DNA of 64,000 nt from Sabellastarte sp. h YS-2021. Its lineage: Eukaryota > Annelida > Polychaeta > Sabellida > Sabellidae. The stretch spans positions 30,030,040 through 30,094,039 of the forward strand of contig OZ024936.1 of the NCBI GenBank assembly GCA_964017235.1. Reading direction: 5' to 3'. Made by a program: the position numbers and the translations under genes. Every line of letters begins with the position of its first letter. The first letter of the stretch is position 1. The notes beneath the pieces were generated by a model. It had not been told where the DNA came from. It made no database searches and saw only the letters and a program-made list of their open reading frames with translations. This document shows positions 59,801 to 60,765 of the stretch, piece after piece.

Positions 59801-60700
59801 TATACAGTCTCTATTGTCTTGGTAATGAAATGAAATTTCAATACTAATAACAGACTTCAATGTAGCTTTCCATATTGTTCGTTTCTCAGACACCATAAAT
59901 GCATTACATTTCAATTGATGTTTAATTTACCAATGTCATATTGTTTTGTGCAGTACAATAGAAAGCAAGAATAGATTTCATAAAGGACTACAGTAAAGCT
60001 TTAAAACATTAACTTATATCTCAAAATAGCTAGTGCAAGTGATAAATTGAGGGTTTTGATATTCAACAACATATAGAACTTTGTTGTGATATTTTCTTGG
60101 AAATGATATTGAAATTGACAATGTTAACACCGAATATTATCGATATTGTAACTCTGAACCATTATCAGTGTAAAATATGATATAATCCAAGTATTGCTTC
60201 CAGTAGTATTTCATACCATTGTATTACAAGCAAATAATATCTTGTGCTCATTAAATTTTGTAGGTATGATATGTCCACGTCATAAAACAGCCACGTAGGT
60301 AAGGTAAACCTAAAATAACCATGAACTATCATGTTTTAAGTTTTAATGTTTTAATATGACCCTCTAATGACAATCCGTAACAAGTAGGTACATGGTAACA
60401 TTTATTTTGTAAAAACTCCAGTTTAAATTGTGCAGATTGATACAATCTCCAAACATCACCGATTGAGCTTTGGCACAGCACACTAGCAATTATCAAACAC
60501 TGTCTAAAAGACTAATAAATGACTCAACCACTAATACTCTATGTACCTCACCTCTCTTCCCTTTCTATAATTCTGAGTACAGTCACCAGTATGGTTGGTT
60601 CACGGCGAGCTGTCATCACGGTTCTCTGTAGCACTAACCACAGCTGTTTGCCCAGCTCTTCCGATAGCTTCTCCACTTGACTGAAGTAGCTCAGGATGGT
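2738..60700 (-). CDS. EXOC3: EXOC3 (Sec6) exocyst subunit, partial gene, ten internal exons
   Basis: Sec6 is a helical-rod subunit of the octameric exocyst, which tethers secretory vesicles to the plasma membrane. Exons in transcript order: 60700-60552, 57849-57736, 56473-56368, 55697-55614, 55020-54851, 52344-52278, 40550-40458, 34128-34035, 3957-3887, 2865-2738. All have GT donors and AG acceptors, and phases join into one frame of about 318 residues without stops. Stretches matching animal Sec6 from memory: [62 protein letters not shown]. Relative to a ~750-residue family this is the middle part; both ends are outside the window. Introns range from ~0.6 to ~30 kb and hold most transposons here. 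Identity is very likely; exon edges are read by eye. Confidence 0.93.
3175..3520 (-). mobile_element. Degenerate tRNA-derived SINE pieces
   Basis: Read on the minus strand, 3520-3445 resembles a tRNA-like SINE head: CATAGTGCATAACACTGGCC (A-box region) followed by CACATCTGAGGTCAGC and a decayed B box. Two related body segments follow (around 3445-3365 and 3275-3185), both containing a variant of TTTTCAGTG(C/T)AGAATCTTGA. Strongly diverged, no target duplication identified. Confidence 0.45.
3653..3881 (+). mobile_element. 229-bp MITE, copy 1, at an EXOC3 splice donor
   Basis: Flanked by TA and bounded by inverted repeats GAGTAAGAAATCTAAAATT / reverse complement; the interior also has inner repeats of the AAATTCGCCA type. 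Two further copies of exactly 229 bp (TA to TA) lie at 14095 and 21265. TA duplication and size fit a Tc1/mariner-type MITE. Its right TA (3880-3881) is positions +6/+7 of the intron whose donor GT is at 3886-3885, so insertion left GTAAG intact. Confidence 0.9.
3887..3957 (-). CDS. EXOC3: EXOC3 exon with MITE abutting its donor
   Basis: 71 nt, acceptor TTTTTCAG, donor GTAAGTA. Completes a split Gly codon and encodes [14 protein letters not shown] then EPQFYLHYM, ending in phase 0. It corresponds to the family region preceding the INNC motif. Confidence 0.92.
3960..7327. other. Intronic sequence, no recognised gene
   Basis: AT-rich. Short open frames at 4627-5081 and 5484-5672 show no recognisable motif. 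At 5990-6270 there is a low-complexity stretch rich in ATCTTA/CTATCTT words. Around 6369-6712 imperfect inverted ends (GTTGGTTTTTT... and ...AAAAAACCAAC) hint at a decayed MITE. Confidence 0.5.
7328..8541 (+). repeat. 607-bp direct duplication starting at the element 5' end
   Basis: 7328-7934 and 7935-8541 are nearly identical (a handful of substitutions and A-run length). The second copy starts exactly at ACTAGAGGATCG, i.e. at the putative transposon 5' terminus, joined to the middle of a 133-bp unit (GAGTAGGTGA). Confidence 0.9.
8542..12040 (+). repeat. 133-bp minisatellite, about 27 copies
   Basis: The phrase GGGTCTGAAACTTCACC recurs from 8557 to 12013 at a mean spacing of 133 bp. Units share CCAAAAGTAGGTGAATGA, TTGGCTATCTGCAATAC and ACTCATTTTGAGTAGGTGAG (the last contains an ACTCATTTTGAGT near-palindrome). 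Higher-order variation is visible: a block with TTGGGTATCCGCAATAG and TACGGGTCTG recurs near 10300-10440 and 11760-11890, suggesting block duplication. AT-rich, non-coding. Confidence 0.95.
12050..12990 (+). repeat. ~169-bp minisatellite with YY1-like motif, five to six copies
   Basis: Units contain CTGCAGAGATACCCTG, TCGTCGAAATCGCTCTATC, GGTTTTCGAGATATAAGCA and AAAATGGCCGCCATTTTTGG. Homologous to the array at 34650-36050 and to single diverged units near 24190-24400 and 33510-33720. Apparent open frames here (for example 12132-12557) are produced by the repeat and are not genes. Confidence 0.92.
13684..13808. mobile_element. Small 125-bp MITE or foldback
   Basis: Bounded by inverted repeats TAGCAATAAAGGA and GGTTTGAGTAT (left) against ATACTCAAACC and TCCTTTATTGCTA (right), about 27 bp with one small mismatch region. 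Starts and ends in TA. Single copy in this window. Confidence 0.7.
14095..14323 (+). mobile_element. 229-bp MITE, copy 2
   Basis: Same length and ends as the copy at 3653, inserted in a TATATA run with TA on both sides. Differs by a small number of substitutions (GATTATTGACG near the right end). Confidence 0.92.
14324..16973. other. Intronic sequence, no recognised gene
   Basis: A short repeat of AAAAGGACA and its inverse TGTCCTTTT lies at 14630-14790, including a near-palindrome at 14740. A 166-codon minus-strand open frame at 15687-16187 has no recognisable domain, no splice context and low-complexity hydrophobic composition. Nothing else is supported. Confidence 0.5.
16974..17220 (+). mobile_element. 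Fragment of the 147-bp-repeat element family
   Basis: Starts ACTAGACCTACGCATCAGAG with a weakened GCAT...ATGC hairpin, followed by the 5' block ATCCACCGGAAAGACAACTC and about one and a half 147-bp units (GACCTTGAAGGAGTGGCC, AAGGTCAAATGTGA). An isolated piece of another unit is at 17868-17955. Confidence 0.75.
17221..20869. other. Intronic sequence, no recognised gene
   Basis: Apart from a possible foldback at 17231-17385 (TGAAAAATAAACTGA versus TCAGTTTATTTTTCA) and the unit fragment at 17868-17955, no gene, RNA or clear element is seen. The open frame at 18476-18826 starts at GTG, spans a T-rich tract and has no motif. Confidence 0.5.
20870..21108. mobile_element. 239-bp mariner-type MITE with ~35-bp inverted ends
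   Basis: Begins TACACGGGTGGTCACAATTG and ends with the exact inverse, CAATTGTGACCACCCGTGTA; the inverted match extends about 35 bp through the CCGGTTCATAAT region. Bounded by TA. The near-perfect ends imply a young insertion. No coding capacity. Confidence 0.92.
21265..21493 (+). mobile_element. 229-bp MITE, copy 3
   Basis: TA-bounded, same 229-bp length and terminal GAGTAAGAAATC as copies at 3653 and 14095, with few substitutions. Confidence 0.92.
21639..22022. mobile_element. 384-bp TA-flanked MITE with GC-rich inverted ends
   Basis: Left end TACCGTAGCCGCGCTCTGTA, right end TACAGAGCGCGGCTACGGTA, exact inverses over 20 bp. The interior has CGCCCAT(C/G) words. A diverged partial copy lies inverted at about 52510-52690, and a half copy at about 54370-54500. 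Open frames inside are incidental. Confidence 0.9.
22075..24180 (+). mobile_element. Helentron-like element with ~130-156-bp core
   Basis: Starts ACTAGACCAAGGACGCATC. At 22319-22329 it has GGTGGGTTGCG, whose exact inverse CGCAACCCACC (24168-24178) forms the right part of the terminal hairpin GGGTTG-gttacacg-CAACCC. Between them lie about 11 tandem units and a GACAGACG microsatellite (24080-24135). Whether the true left end is 22075 or nearer 22300 is uncertain. Confidence 0.65.
22480..24080 (+). repeat. Tandem repeat, 130-156-bp unit
   Basis: Units contain GAATTACACCAATTT, CTAGCTATGATGGTGATCTA, CTCCCTGTCAAGTTTGAATT, GGACAAAGCGTTTTCGAGTT and AAATGTTGA, then a variable GACA/AACGGAC tract whose length causes the spacing differences (132, 138, 156, 133, 137 bp between successive CTAGCTATGA phrases). 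Confidence 0.9.
24181..25170. repeat. Diverged repeat units of two satellite families
   Basis: 24190-24410 holds two diverged ~150-bp units related to the 169-bp family (TTACGGTTTTCGAGATAAAC, AAGATGGCAGCC). 24420-25170 holds degenerate units with GTAGCTATTACTC, GAGTGATTTACTCATT and TTAGCTATGGAGCTA, related to 1-480 and to the 133-bp core. Confidence 0.6.
25795..26560 (+). mobile_element. 146-bp family element, copy B, decayed and 3'-truncated
   Basis: A weak left block (ATAGCTTCAGAGATGTCC, GACATGAGATACAGAAG) at 25795-25865 is followed by AT-rich sequence and two diverged 146-bp units (26300-26550, AAGGTCAAAGGTCAAATCAA). No (GCCC)n tract or terminal hairpin. It ends about 40 bp before the splice acceptor of the ankyrin gene. 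Confidence 0.65.
26581..26598 (+). promoter_or_regulatory. Putative 3' splice site of the ankyrin gene 5' UTR
   Basis: GTTAATATTTTTACAG followed by GGACCC is a good acceptor with a T-rich tract and a candidate branch point, 61 bp before the ATG at 26660. It suggests a non-coding upstream exon that was not located. Confidence 0.5.
26660..28189 (+). CDS. Ankyrin-repeat and SOCS-box protein (ASB-like), 509 aa
   Basis: Likely a substrate receptor of a Cullin-5/Elongin B-C ubiquitin ligase; substrate unknown. Residues 19-48 form an ankyrin repeat ([20 protein letters not shown]). A linker with Cys57, 60, 63 and 65 (CRICKKCIC) and a Ser/Thr-rich insert to about 155 follow. Ankyrin repeats lie at about 158-188, 191-221, 225-255, 259-290, 295-325, 328-358 and 363-391. 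The C-terminus (463-502) looks like a SOCS box, with LPLP as in Cul5 boxes, but the usual BC-box Cys position reads Ala ([11 protein letters not shown]). The ATG at 26660 is the first in frame. The CDS has no intron and sits, opposite in strand, inside the ~30 kb EXOC3 intron. The ankyrin call is firm; SOCS box and ligase role are inferred. Confidence 0.88.
   Translation: MKSEVDRSENQDAEETSPVLSAIQTAVLQGDESRVINLVKNGVDINEQTTKDEHIICRICKKCICDIKDRSYNTASVSKFGATVDDSLDTDVDGKSGVSPPRTTDSLMKTILLCNGSVSSQVSSLSDTITVTFCCRTDCTHKVDSLTDVRTNVHLCKGSTILHLAVLMSSSKMVGVLLTLGAKVELENSQSHTVLHLSAKLDHVDMVKLLTKHGKDINRVNSNKDHVLHTAVTYSSPHVIGYILSQATAIQVPMINRFGKHPIHIAIQNNNPQVLKSLLSAFSKNTQINESNSLSNALHFAVIHNSTDCGQMLIDSGFDVDACDSSNTPLLRVASRFGLESMTSLLLRNGAKVHRTKYKDQGQSALDMALEMTYLDQMLVLLSAGATFYSRSEDKNNTWAIEQMDMKLCLSSDNTPNKKEKFLKLLLFGYQFSGTVLSLAKAREDNIGHAWDEVVQLILTFTKNPLPLQRLAANSILRTLYPNAWVSLKQLPLPKTVLEYVIQHQYSWD
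28190..28715 (+). other. 3' UTR candidate of the ankyrin gene, with AATAAA
   Basis: AT-rich sequence after the TAG stop. AATAAA at 28599-28604 is the first clean polyadenylation hexamer about 410 bp downstream of the stop; transcript end is not proven. Confidence 0.4.
28716..28762. other. Perfect 12-bp stem-loop
   Basis: TTCGGTATCCCG and CGGGATACCGAA are exact inverse repeats separated by 23 bases. It lies 3' of the ankyrin gene. It may be a tiny foldback remnant or an RNA structure; no family recognised. Confidence 0.6.
29228..30613. mobile_element. hAT element, 1370 bp, with 8-bp target duplication
   Basis: GTCTGTAT occurs directly at 29228-29235 and 30606-30613. Between them, 29236-30605 ends in the 11-bp inverted repeat CAGACTTGTAA. 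Dense GTAATAG/CTATTAC words fill both subterminal regions (29250-29395 and 30485-30595), as is common for hAT transposase binding sites. Plus-strand codons around 29967-30140 read [15 protein letters not shown] then CKHC...NLTTHH, resembling a BED zinc finger remnant; no DDE/RNase-H-fold region is seen, so the copy is non-autonomous. Confidence 0.9.
29967..30140 (+). pseudogene. Possible BED zinc finger remnant of a hAT transposase
   Basis: C-x2-C followed about 20 residues later by [12 protein letters not shown] is the BED pattern. It lies centrally in the hAT element. The open frame continues to 30200 without further homology. Assignment is tentative. Confidence 0.45.
30837..33130 (+). mobile_element. 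147-bp-repeat element, Helentron-like 5' end
   Basis: Starts ACTAGACCTAGCGCATCGG with a perfect hairpin GCATCGG-agaa-CCGATGC 12 bp in, then a 5' block (ATCCACCGTAAAGACAA) and 14 tandem units. After the last unit a diverged tail (CTCCGTGGATGACCTTGAAT) runs to about 33130. A 3' terminal hairpin was not found, so the right edge is uncertain. Confidence 0.7.
30940..32995 (+). repeat. 147-bp minisatellite, 14 copies
   Basis: Each unit has TTTGACCTTGAAGGAGGGGC then CCAAGGTCAAATC, i.e. a TGACCTT and an AAGGTCA facing each other about 13 bp apart, followed by CCCAGCCCATGATTTCCTAT, AACCTCTAGGACCAATAATA and AAGCGAGTTATAAGC. Because 147 is a multiple of three, spurious open frames up to 219 codons arise on both strands. 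Confidence 0.95.
33131..34034. repeat. Mixed diverged repeat fragments
   Basis: 33180-33320 holds GGCGGCCATCTTGTTTTTCA and BAC-free AT-rich sequence, repeated with variation at 38690 and 38840. 33510-33740 holds two diverged 169-family units (GACCAAAAATTTTGTCAAAA, AAGATGGCCACC). The remainder up to the EXOC3 donor has no recognised feature. Confidence 0.5.
34035..34128 (-). CDS. EXOC3: EXOC3 exon
   Basis: 94 nt, acceptor GTGTTTGTAG, donor GTAAGA. Encodes [16 protein letters not shown] then [15 protein letters not shown] and one base of the next Gly codon. LQVAA directly follows FQMIEQN in the family, matching the preceding exon. Confidence 0.93.
34426..36446 (+). mobile_element. Helentron-like element with 169-bp core
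   Basis: Starts ACTAGAAATAGGACGCCC. ATGTCCACCCC at 34512 is the inverse of the right arm of the terminal hairpin ATGTCCACC-n9-GGTGGACAT (36420-36446). The core holds about eight ~169-bp units (34650-36050), then diverged CTATTACTCAGTTAGCTA units, then a GACGCCGGACGGCGG tract before the hairpin. It starts about 300 bp from the EXOC3 exon acceptor. Confidence 0.7.
34650..36050 (+). repeat. ~169-bp minisatellite with YY1-like motif, about eight copies
   Basis: Units contain AGAGTACATTCCTTAGATAC, CCTGTGGGTCGAAAATTTCG, CACGGTTAAGGAGATAGAAG, TTTGTGTTTTGCCATTTTTG and AAAATGGCCGCCATTTTTGG. AAAGAGTACATTCC recurs at 169 bp. Homologous to 12050-12990. Confidence 0.93.
36700..36960 (+). mobile_element. 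146-bp family left-block fragment (copy C)
   Basis: ATAGCATCAGAGATGCCTG, a TACCCCACTGCC variant, then ACTTACATAAAGGTCC and GATGACAGC...AATCAGTAAACTAAAA, matching the left blocks at 614, 52732 and 58518. No tandem units follow; the matching right part could be 39590-40388, separated by the 147-bp element at 37204. Confidence 0.7.
37204..38660 (+). mobile_element. 147-bp-repeat element, second copy
   Basis: Starts ACTAGAAGTAGCGCATCGG with the same hairpin GCATCGG-agaa-CCGATGC as 30837, then about eight units of the 147-bp core (more diverged than those at 31 kb), interrupted by the SINE at 38027. Confidence 0.75.
38027..38261 (+). mobile_element. tRNA-derived SINE with 14-bp target duplication
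   Basis: The tRNA-like head has A box TGGCAGAGTGGTA (38038) and B box GGTTCGCTTC (38080). The body has CTTGCCGTTGGTCGGCAGTT and the tail GTTGAAAGCGAGGTAAAACC then an AAATA-type end. Flanks TCGTTTGACCTTGA (38013-38026) and TCGTTAGACCTTGA (38262-38275) differ at one base. It is inserted into a 147-bp unit. Confidence 0.9.
38661..39589. other. Diverged repeat remnants
   Basis: Two copies of a GCCATCTT(A/G)TTTTTCA ... AAAATGAGGCCAAAAATATT segment (38690 and 38845), related to 33190. After 39000, scattered AAGGTCA words but no clear unit. No gene seen. Confidence 0.45.
39590..40388 (+). mobile_element. 146-bp family element, right part (copy C')
   Basis: About five 146-bp units, a short (CCCA)n tract (40307-40330) in place of (GCCC)n, the CACCATAGGTGAAAACAATA block and the terminal GACAGCC-ttaa-GGGCTGTGGGGTAAAA. 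The element ends about 70 bp from the donor of the EXOC3 exon at 40458. Confidence 0.8.
40458..40550 (-). CDS. EXOC3: EXOC3 exon downstream of the transposon-filled intron
   Basis: 93 nt, acceptor TTTTTAACAG, donor GTGAGTG, phase 0 at both ends. Encodes [20 protein letters not shown] and [11 protein letters not shown]. The DW opening and LP(A/I)I(V/L)FQM segment are conserved in Sec6. Confidence 0.94.
41293..41568. repeat. Left subterminal motif cluster of Harbinger
   Basis: Variants of GGGTCGG, CCGACAGG/ACAGGACG and AACAGACAAGCCG recur through the first ~270 bp inside the left terminal repeat, mirroring the denser cluster at the right end. Likely binding sites for the transposase or its SANT partner (inference). 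Confidence 0.6.
41600..42611 (+). pseudogene. Harbinger (HARBI1-like) DDE transposase, two frameshifts
   Basis: A nuclease that cuts at the element ends in the nucleus. The reading frame runs in three pieces: frame 1 to about 41787 ([36 protein letters not shown]), frame 2 from there to about 42160 ([34 protein letters not shown]), and frame 3 to the TAA at 42609-42611 ([37 protein letters not shown]). Both breaks fall at homopolymers, C6 (41784-41789) and G7 (42158-42164); each fits one extra base. The catalytic triad positions are all present: D in ALDGKHI, D in LLGDDAF, E in VVENSFG. No convincing ATG precedes the first piece; an upstream exon is possible. Broken copy or homopolymer sequencing errors. 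Confidence 0.92.
42612..43433. other. Harbinger internal spacer between convergent genes
   Basis: AT-rich to 43000, then G/T-rich. Probably the 3' regions of both genes. The open frames at 43066-43402 are low-complexity and have no recognisable domain. Confidence 0.5.
43434..44912 (-). pseudogene. Harbinger SANT/MADF-like DNA-binding protein, two in-frame TGAs
   Basis: Harbinger transposons need a second, Myb/SANT-type protein that binds DNA and helps import the transposase into the nucleus. One frame from ATG at 44912 ([10 protein letters not shown]) to TAG at 43434 holds: an Arg/Glu-rich charged helix, likely coiled coil (44840-44690); a MADF/SANT-like trihelix ([15 protein letters not shown] to [19 protein letters not shown], 44620-44440); a short basic stretch ([16 protein letters not shown], ~44375-44330); a conserved helical segment ([18 protein letters not shown], ~44160-44105); and a Gln/Ser/Pro-rich tail. 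TGA codons interrupt at 44633-44631 and 44417-44415 without any frame change, so similarity continues on both sides. No TAA or TAG occurs inside. Either nonsense-mutated or, less likely, read through. Confidence 0.85.
45100..45615. repeat. Right subterminal array of CCGACAGGCCTGT-like motifs
   Basis: Roughly twenty imperfect copies of a 12-14-bp word in both orientations (GGCCTGTCGG, ACCGACAGG, ACAGACAGGCC, TTACCGACTG) spaced about 20-30 bp, mostly separated by GTTA/TTAAC linkers. They adjoin the right terminal repeat, whose own sequence reads into GTCGGCTCC. Probable multivalent transposase or SANT-protein binding platform; inference from arrangement. Confidence 0.75.
45717..45889. repeat. 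DIRS left (3') inverted terminal repeat
   Basis: CCTATCCAATGGACAATAG through AGCATCTTTTTCGTT is matched, inverted and with few differences, by 51831-52003. It contains the GC-rich CGGCGCGGACCGGCC and CCGGCTAGGCCGGCCC segments, themselves partial palindromes. Confidence 0.95.
45949..46044. repeat. DIRS internal complementary region
   Basis: 45949-46008 is the inverse of the left outer end (45672-45728) and 46006-46044 the inverse of the right outer end (about 51984-52022), abutting at TTTTATTGCGTT. This is the diagnostic splint of DIRS elements. Confidence 0.95.
46045..46476 (-). other. DIRS 3' untranslated segment
   Basis: Between the recombinase stop and the internal complementary region. 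Includes a C9/T5 run (46226-46240) and a T20 tract at 46321-46340, which reads as poly(A) in the element's sense. No coding sequence. Confidence 0.6.
46477..48033 (-). CDS. DIRS tyrosine recombinase
   Basis: Integrates the circular DNA copy by a phage-integrase-like reaction. The recombinase proper starts around [19 protein letters not shown] (near 47470) with a core-binding domain ([29 protein letters not shown]). The catalytic domain follows: Arg in [12 protein letters not shown], His-x-x-Arg in [13 protein letters not shown], and the nucleophile Tyr in FTQFYLLEE near the end; the R-H-R-Y set is complete. The frame is -1 relative to RT/RNase H and overlaps it by about 700 bp. The open frame starts at a GTG, so the true start is unknown; the first ATG is at 47901. 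Expression may use frameshifting or internal initiation. Intact. Confidence 0.93.
   Translation of the reverse strand: MCPTVENLDLVFPATSDSKSPAYSRPSKCDSRQAIQTGSDHPNRMVPPSGSISTTMQPMAPASNRPICHEVQPQVTSVCLSSTGLSGCSSGCTYSAMGRSGCIHLPTDRHIGQSGGEATGLPVQETHSDCPGVAQHALVLGPSDHVQSGPSQPAQPAQSANTALQSDPSQKSDKSKSPCLAPRASKIKEQGFSEAVAARIETPQRRSTRSVYEAKWTIFTKWCDANQVDFRSPPVKSVADFLMYLFEDKKLQPSTIDGYRSAISDKLGDTTVNMSKNDNLTRLLESFHRDRPKGRRRVPSWNLSLVLHQLTKAPFEPLTEASLKHLTFKTVFLLALGSGKRKSEIHAWQHKNIRHQADWSKVSLFPSPSFLSKNQLAKEGPESVAPVVIPALAPTLDRSLKSDRSLCPVRALRYYLDRTSDIRQDKELVFVSFKKGFDKDISPATISSWIKQTVILCYELSDHHAHTLHQVKAHDMRAFAASKAFQSGVSLEQILSACHWKSHNTFTQFYLLEECGLG
47328..48746 (-). CDS. DIRS RT thumb, RNase H and methyltransferase-like domain
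   Basis: Continues the RT frame after the TGA at 48749-48747. First comes the RT thumb/connection ([20 protein letters not shown]). RNase H, which removes template RNA, has D in [14 protein letters not shown] in [13 protein letters not shown] in [13 protein letters not shown] and D in VIADKLSR. Then comes the methyltransferase-like domain typical of DIRS ([54 protein letters not shown]). It ends at TAA 47328, overlapping the recombinase frame. Confidence 0.92.
   Translation of the reverse strand: MVRARSLETCLQHTQILIKMCQDLGWLVNLEKSELEPKQVFDFVGYQFDLRSGRVRPTPDRWQNLQDKIQTLLSLPACPVRQFMSLIGLLTATEKQVHLGRLHMRPIQWHLKNNWRVPESLEKIIPLPRSLHPHLQWWLEEDNVLQGQPLHPVRHALQIFTDASKEGWGAHLNEFTARGSWSVPESKLHINYLELKAVFLALKEFQDLCVDKIVLVATDNTTVVAYINKEGGMRSGPLCALLWRILTWCSQRQVTLKARHIPGHLNVIADKLSRLGQTIQTEWSLLPEVFQQLCNQWHRPQIDLFATRFNHKLPQFVSPVPDSLAVAVDALTLPWDDLDAYTFPPTAILGKVVEKLLDSPCKRLILIAPGWPNMPWFWDLVTMSSQVPLSLPNLPSLLTQPFNQIPHRNLTNLNLHAWLLEPQKSRNRASLRQWQQELRLLKEGQPDQSMRQSGPFLQSGATLIRWTSGHHL
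48747..49991 (-). pseudogene. DIRS reverse transcriptase, N-terminal part, ends at TGA after YLDD
   Basis: In frame with gag upstream and RNase H downstream. The RT fingers and palm read [61 protein letters not shown] (first catalytic Asp), [13 protein letters not shown] and YLDD. The codon straight after YLDD is TGA; in DIRS relatives a Trp is usual there, so a TGG to TGA change is the simple explanation. Truncation here would remove the RT thumb and RNase H, so without readthrough this copy cannot make a working RT. Confidence 0.9.
49357..49563 (-). CDS. Cysteine-rich module in the -1 frame overlapping RT
   Basis: The frame one step back from RT, open from about 49631, encodes 15 cysteines in about 70 residues, many as C-x2-C pairs ([34 protein letters not shown]). 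Such spacing is typical of zinc binding and unlikely by chance. The RT frame over the same bases is featureless (Ser/Val-rich). It shares its frame with the recombinase. Probably a Gag/nucleocapsid-like zinc module reached by frameshift; which frame is translated is unknown. Confidence 0.6.
49992..51719 (-). CDS. DIRS Gag-like protein (ORF1), 575 aa
   Basis: ATG at 51719 ([15 protein letters not shown]); the frame is open nine codons further upstream without an ATG. Residues ~10-50 hold a Cys/His cluster ([24 protein letters not shown]) that may bind zinc, then a Lys/Pro/Ser-rich low-complexity middle with several SKFPG-type repeats ([33 protein letters not shown]), and a helical C-terminus ([20 protein letters not shown] to [10 protein letters not shown]) as in animal DIRS ORF1. 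It stops at TGA 49994-49992, yet the same frame continues open ([13 protein letters not shown]...) into RT, and [14 protein letters not shown] after the stop reads as more Gag C-terminus. The TGA may thus be a mutation or a readthrough point. Confidence 0.85.
   Translation of the reverse strand: MSSPGQRRGSCGHAMANFDTHQYCARCREKGKGSDPCIKEPQSDNCHICNAFSEDQCQQLATPSYRLKKEKREAKKLVTAPPQESEELVDPANVAVIGAVDKGAVKSPSPAPPPEKKTKKDLKKDTRKEKSPPAKASKSTSQTSADTKIADLDSKWSERFNRLEALILSKNFEPTFSANVKVTPTHSPPSSVENVSEPFIRPSTSSTLPGNGFSAEKHQPTSKAVTDKQTSSSKFPGTGFSATQPQPASQTKSSRPTSTSKFPGQGSSASMHQPASQTASSRPTPLDSVQNRPAVTDRPLPTGPADTGSPTLHRARRDSVSSLSSDANSVQSDRPPLDLYTEEGELSEDPDQTVIDQDQPISEEQNYRETMQGIRSYMGWSHIPEVDNSTATSDDNPFAGPKTVTPGKVSIKMPTEEWLCKKLGKLNLTLTEGYPSRGSEAGGLAKDVFLRPPRSQSKWYGLHTDSQLDPTKVTTWSTDASKLNSSYSRIARYTGLSSTPPASRRIAQETLRRWERSAREASIVCNQAASFNRCLFRVQQNMKDHIKTLSSECKGKGSSKSLVAIDELNYLLDFN
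51831..52003. repeat. DIRS right (5') inverted terminal repeat
   Basis: Inverse of 45717-45889. Lies 110 bp upstream of the Gag ATG, so the promoter is expected here; a CpG-rich TGACGTCA (CRE-like palindrome in the left copy CTGACGTCATAG, TATGACGTCACT here) is present in both repeats. Confidence 0.95.
52278..52344 (-). CDS. EXOC3: EXOC3 exon upstream of the transposon-filled intron
   Basis: 67 nt, acceptor ATATATTGCAG, donor GTGAAGG (weak, no +4/+5 consensus AAG). Completes a split Gln and encodes [20 protein letters not shown] then VK, ending in phase 0. Only 256 bp separate it from the DIRS right end. Confidence 0.93.
52510..52690 (-). mobile_element. Diverged partial copy of the 384-bp MITE, inverted
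   Basis: Read on the minus strand it matches 21840-22010: GATTTGTTTACTAACC, ATATTTTACTTCCAGT, GTTTCCCCATATTC, GCCCATGGGC. Ends are eroded. Confidence 0.7.
52732..54340 (+). mobile_element. 146-bp family element, copy D, best preserved
   Basis: Left block ATAGCATCAGAGATGCCCG with TACCCCACAGC, about 450 bp of unique sequence nearly identical to copy A, seven 146-bp units (53230-54235), a (GCCC)n tract with CAGGAC interruptions (54245-54280), and the intact terminal hairpin CAGCCCTTAAGGGCTG followed by TGGGGTAAAA. The 5' TACCCCACAGC is the inverse of the 3' GCTGTGGGGTA. Confidence 0.85.
54370..54500 (-). mobile_element. Half copy of the 384-bp MITE
   Basis: On the minus strand CGCCCATGCTTTCTGAAGCG and GTTATCGCTCATAAATT match the left half of the 21639 element (GCTCATGCTTTTGAAAGCG, GTTATCGATCATAAATT). 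The other half is absent. Confidence 0.7.
54851..55020 (-). CDS. EXOC3: EXOC3 exon
   Basis: 170 nt, acceptor TATTATACCAG, donor GTAAGTG. Encodes [35 protein letters not shown], then [16 protein letters not shown], ending in phase 2. NEIVSLLTW is a hallmark of Sec6. Confidence 0.95.
55614..55697 (-). CDS. EXOC3: EXOC3 exon
   Basis: 84 nt, 28 codons, phase 0 at both ends; acceptor GTCGTTTTCAG, donor GTGAGTA. Encodes [20 protein letters not shown] and [12 protein letters not shown]-x-Y-(D/E)-I is conserved. Confidence 0.95.
56368..56473 (-). CDS. EXOC3: EXOC3 exon
   Basis: 106 nt, acceptor TTCTATGCAG, donor GTCAGA. Completes a split Arg and encodes [20 protein letters not shown] then [16 protein letters not shown] second possible GT lies downstream (AAG/GTCATG), but only the first keeps the family alignment. 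Confidence 0.94.
57032..57180 (-). mobile_element. tRNA-derived SINE in an EXOC3 intron
   Basis: On the minus strand the head reads TGGTGTCCTAGTGGTTGGCA (A box) and GGTTCAACTCCC (B box); the tail GTTGAATGGGACCTAAAACC then CCAA matches the tail of the SINE at 38027. It is in the same orientation as EXOC3. No clear target duplication. Confidence 0.75.
57736..57849 (-). CDS. EXOC3: EXOC3 exon
   Basis: 114 nt, acceptor TATATTTTTACAG, donor GTAAGTT. Completes a split Ser and encodes [37 protein letters not shown] plus two bases of an Arg codon. The PPGRPK-x-W pattern of the family is present as PPSRPKRW. Confidence 0.93.
57860..58517. other. Intronic sequence, no recognised feature
   Basis: AT-rich; two small open frames (57891-58118, 58025-58219) have no motif and no supporting splice pattern. 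Confidence 0.5.
58518..59640 (+). mobile_element. 146-bp family element, copy E
   Basis: Left block ATAGCATCAGAGATGCCCATACCCC with a shortened unique part, about five 146-bp units (58840-59545), a short GCCCGCCCGCCC tract, and the end CAGCCCTTAAGGGTTGTGGAGTAAAA, where the right hairpin arm carries two substitutions that create G-T and mismatch pairs. Confidence 0.82.
59641..60551. other. Intronic sequence, no recognised feature
   Basis: AT-rich, no open frame, repeat or RNA structure that I can support. Confidence 0.5.
60552..60700 (-). CDS. EXOC3: EXOC3 exon (first one in window)
   Basis: 149 nt. Encodes [40 protein letters not shown] and VLRIIEREE plus two bases of a Ser codon. The donor GTGAGG is good; the acceptor CATTTTAAG lacks a strong pyrimidine tract, so the left edge of the coding exon is the least certain. 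The N-terminal ~190 residues of the protein lie further right, outside the window or unrecognised. Confidence 0.92.
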
Positions 60701-60765
60701 CTTAAAATGGATGATTTATTTACAAACTGAGACTAAGTAAGCCTATAATAATAATATCAATAATA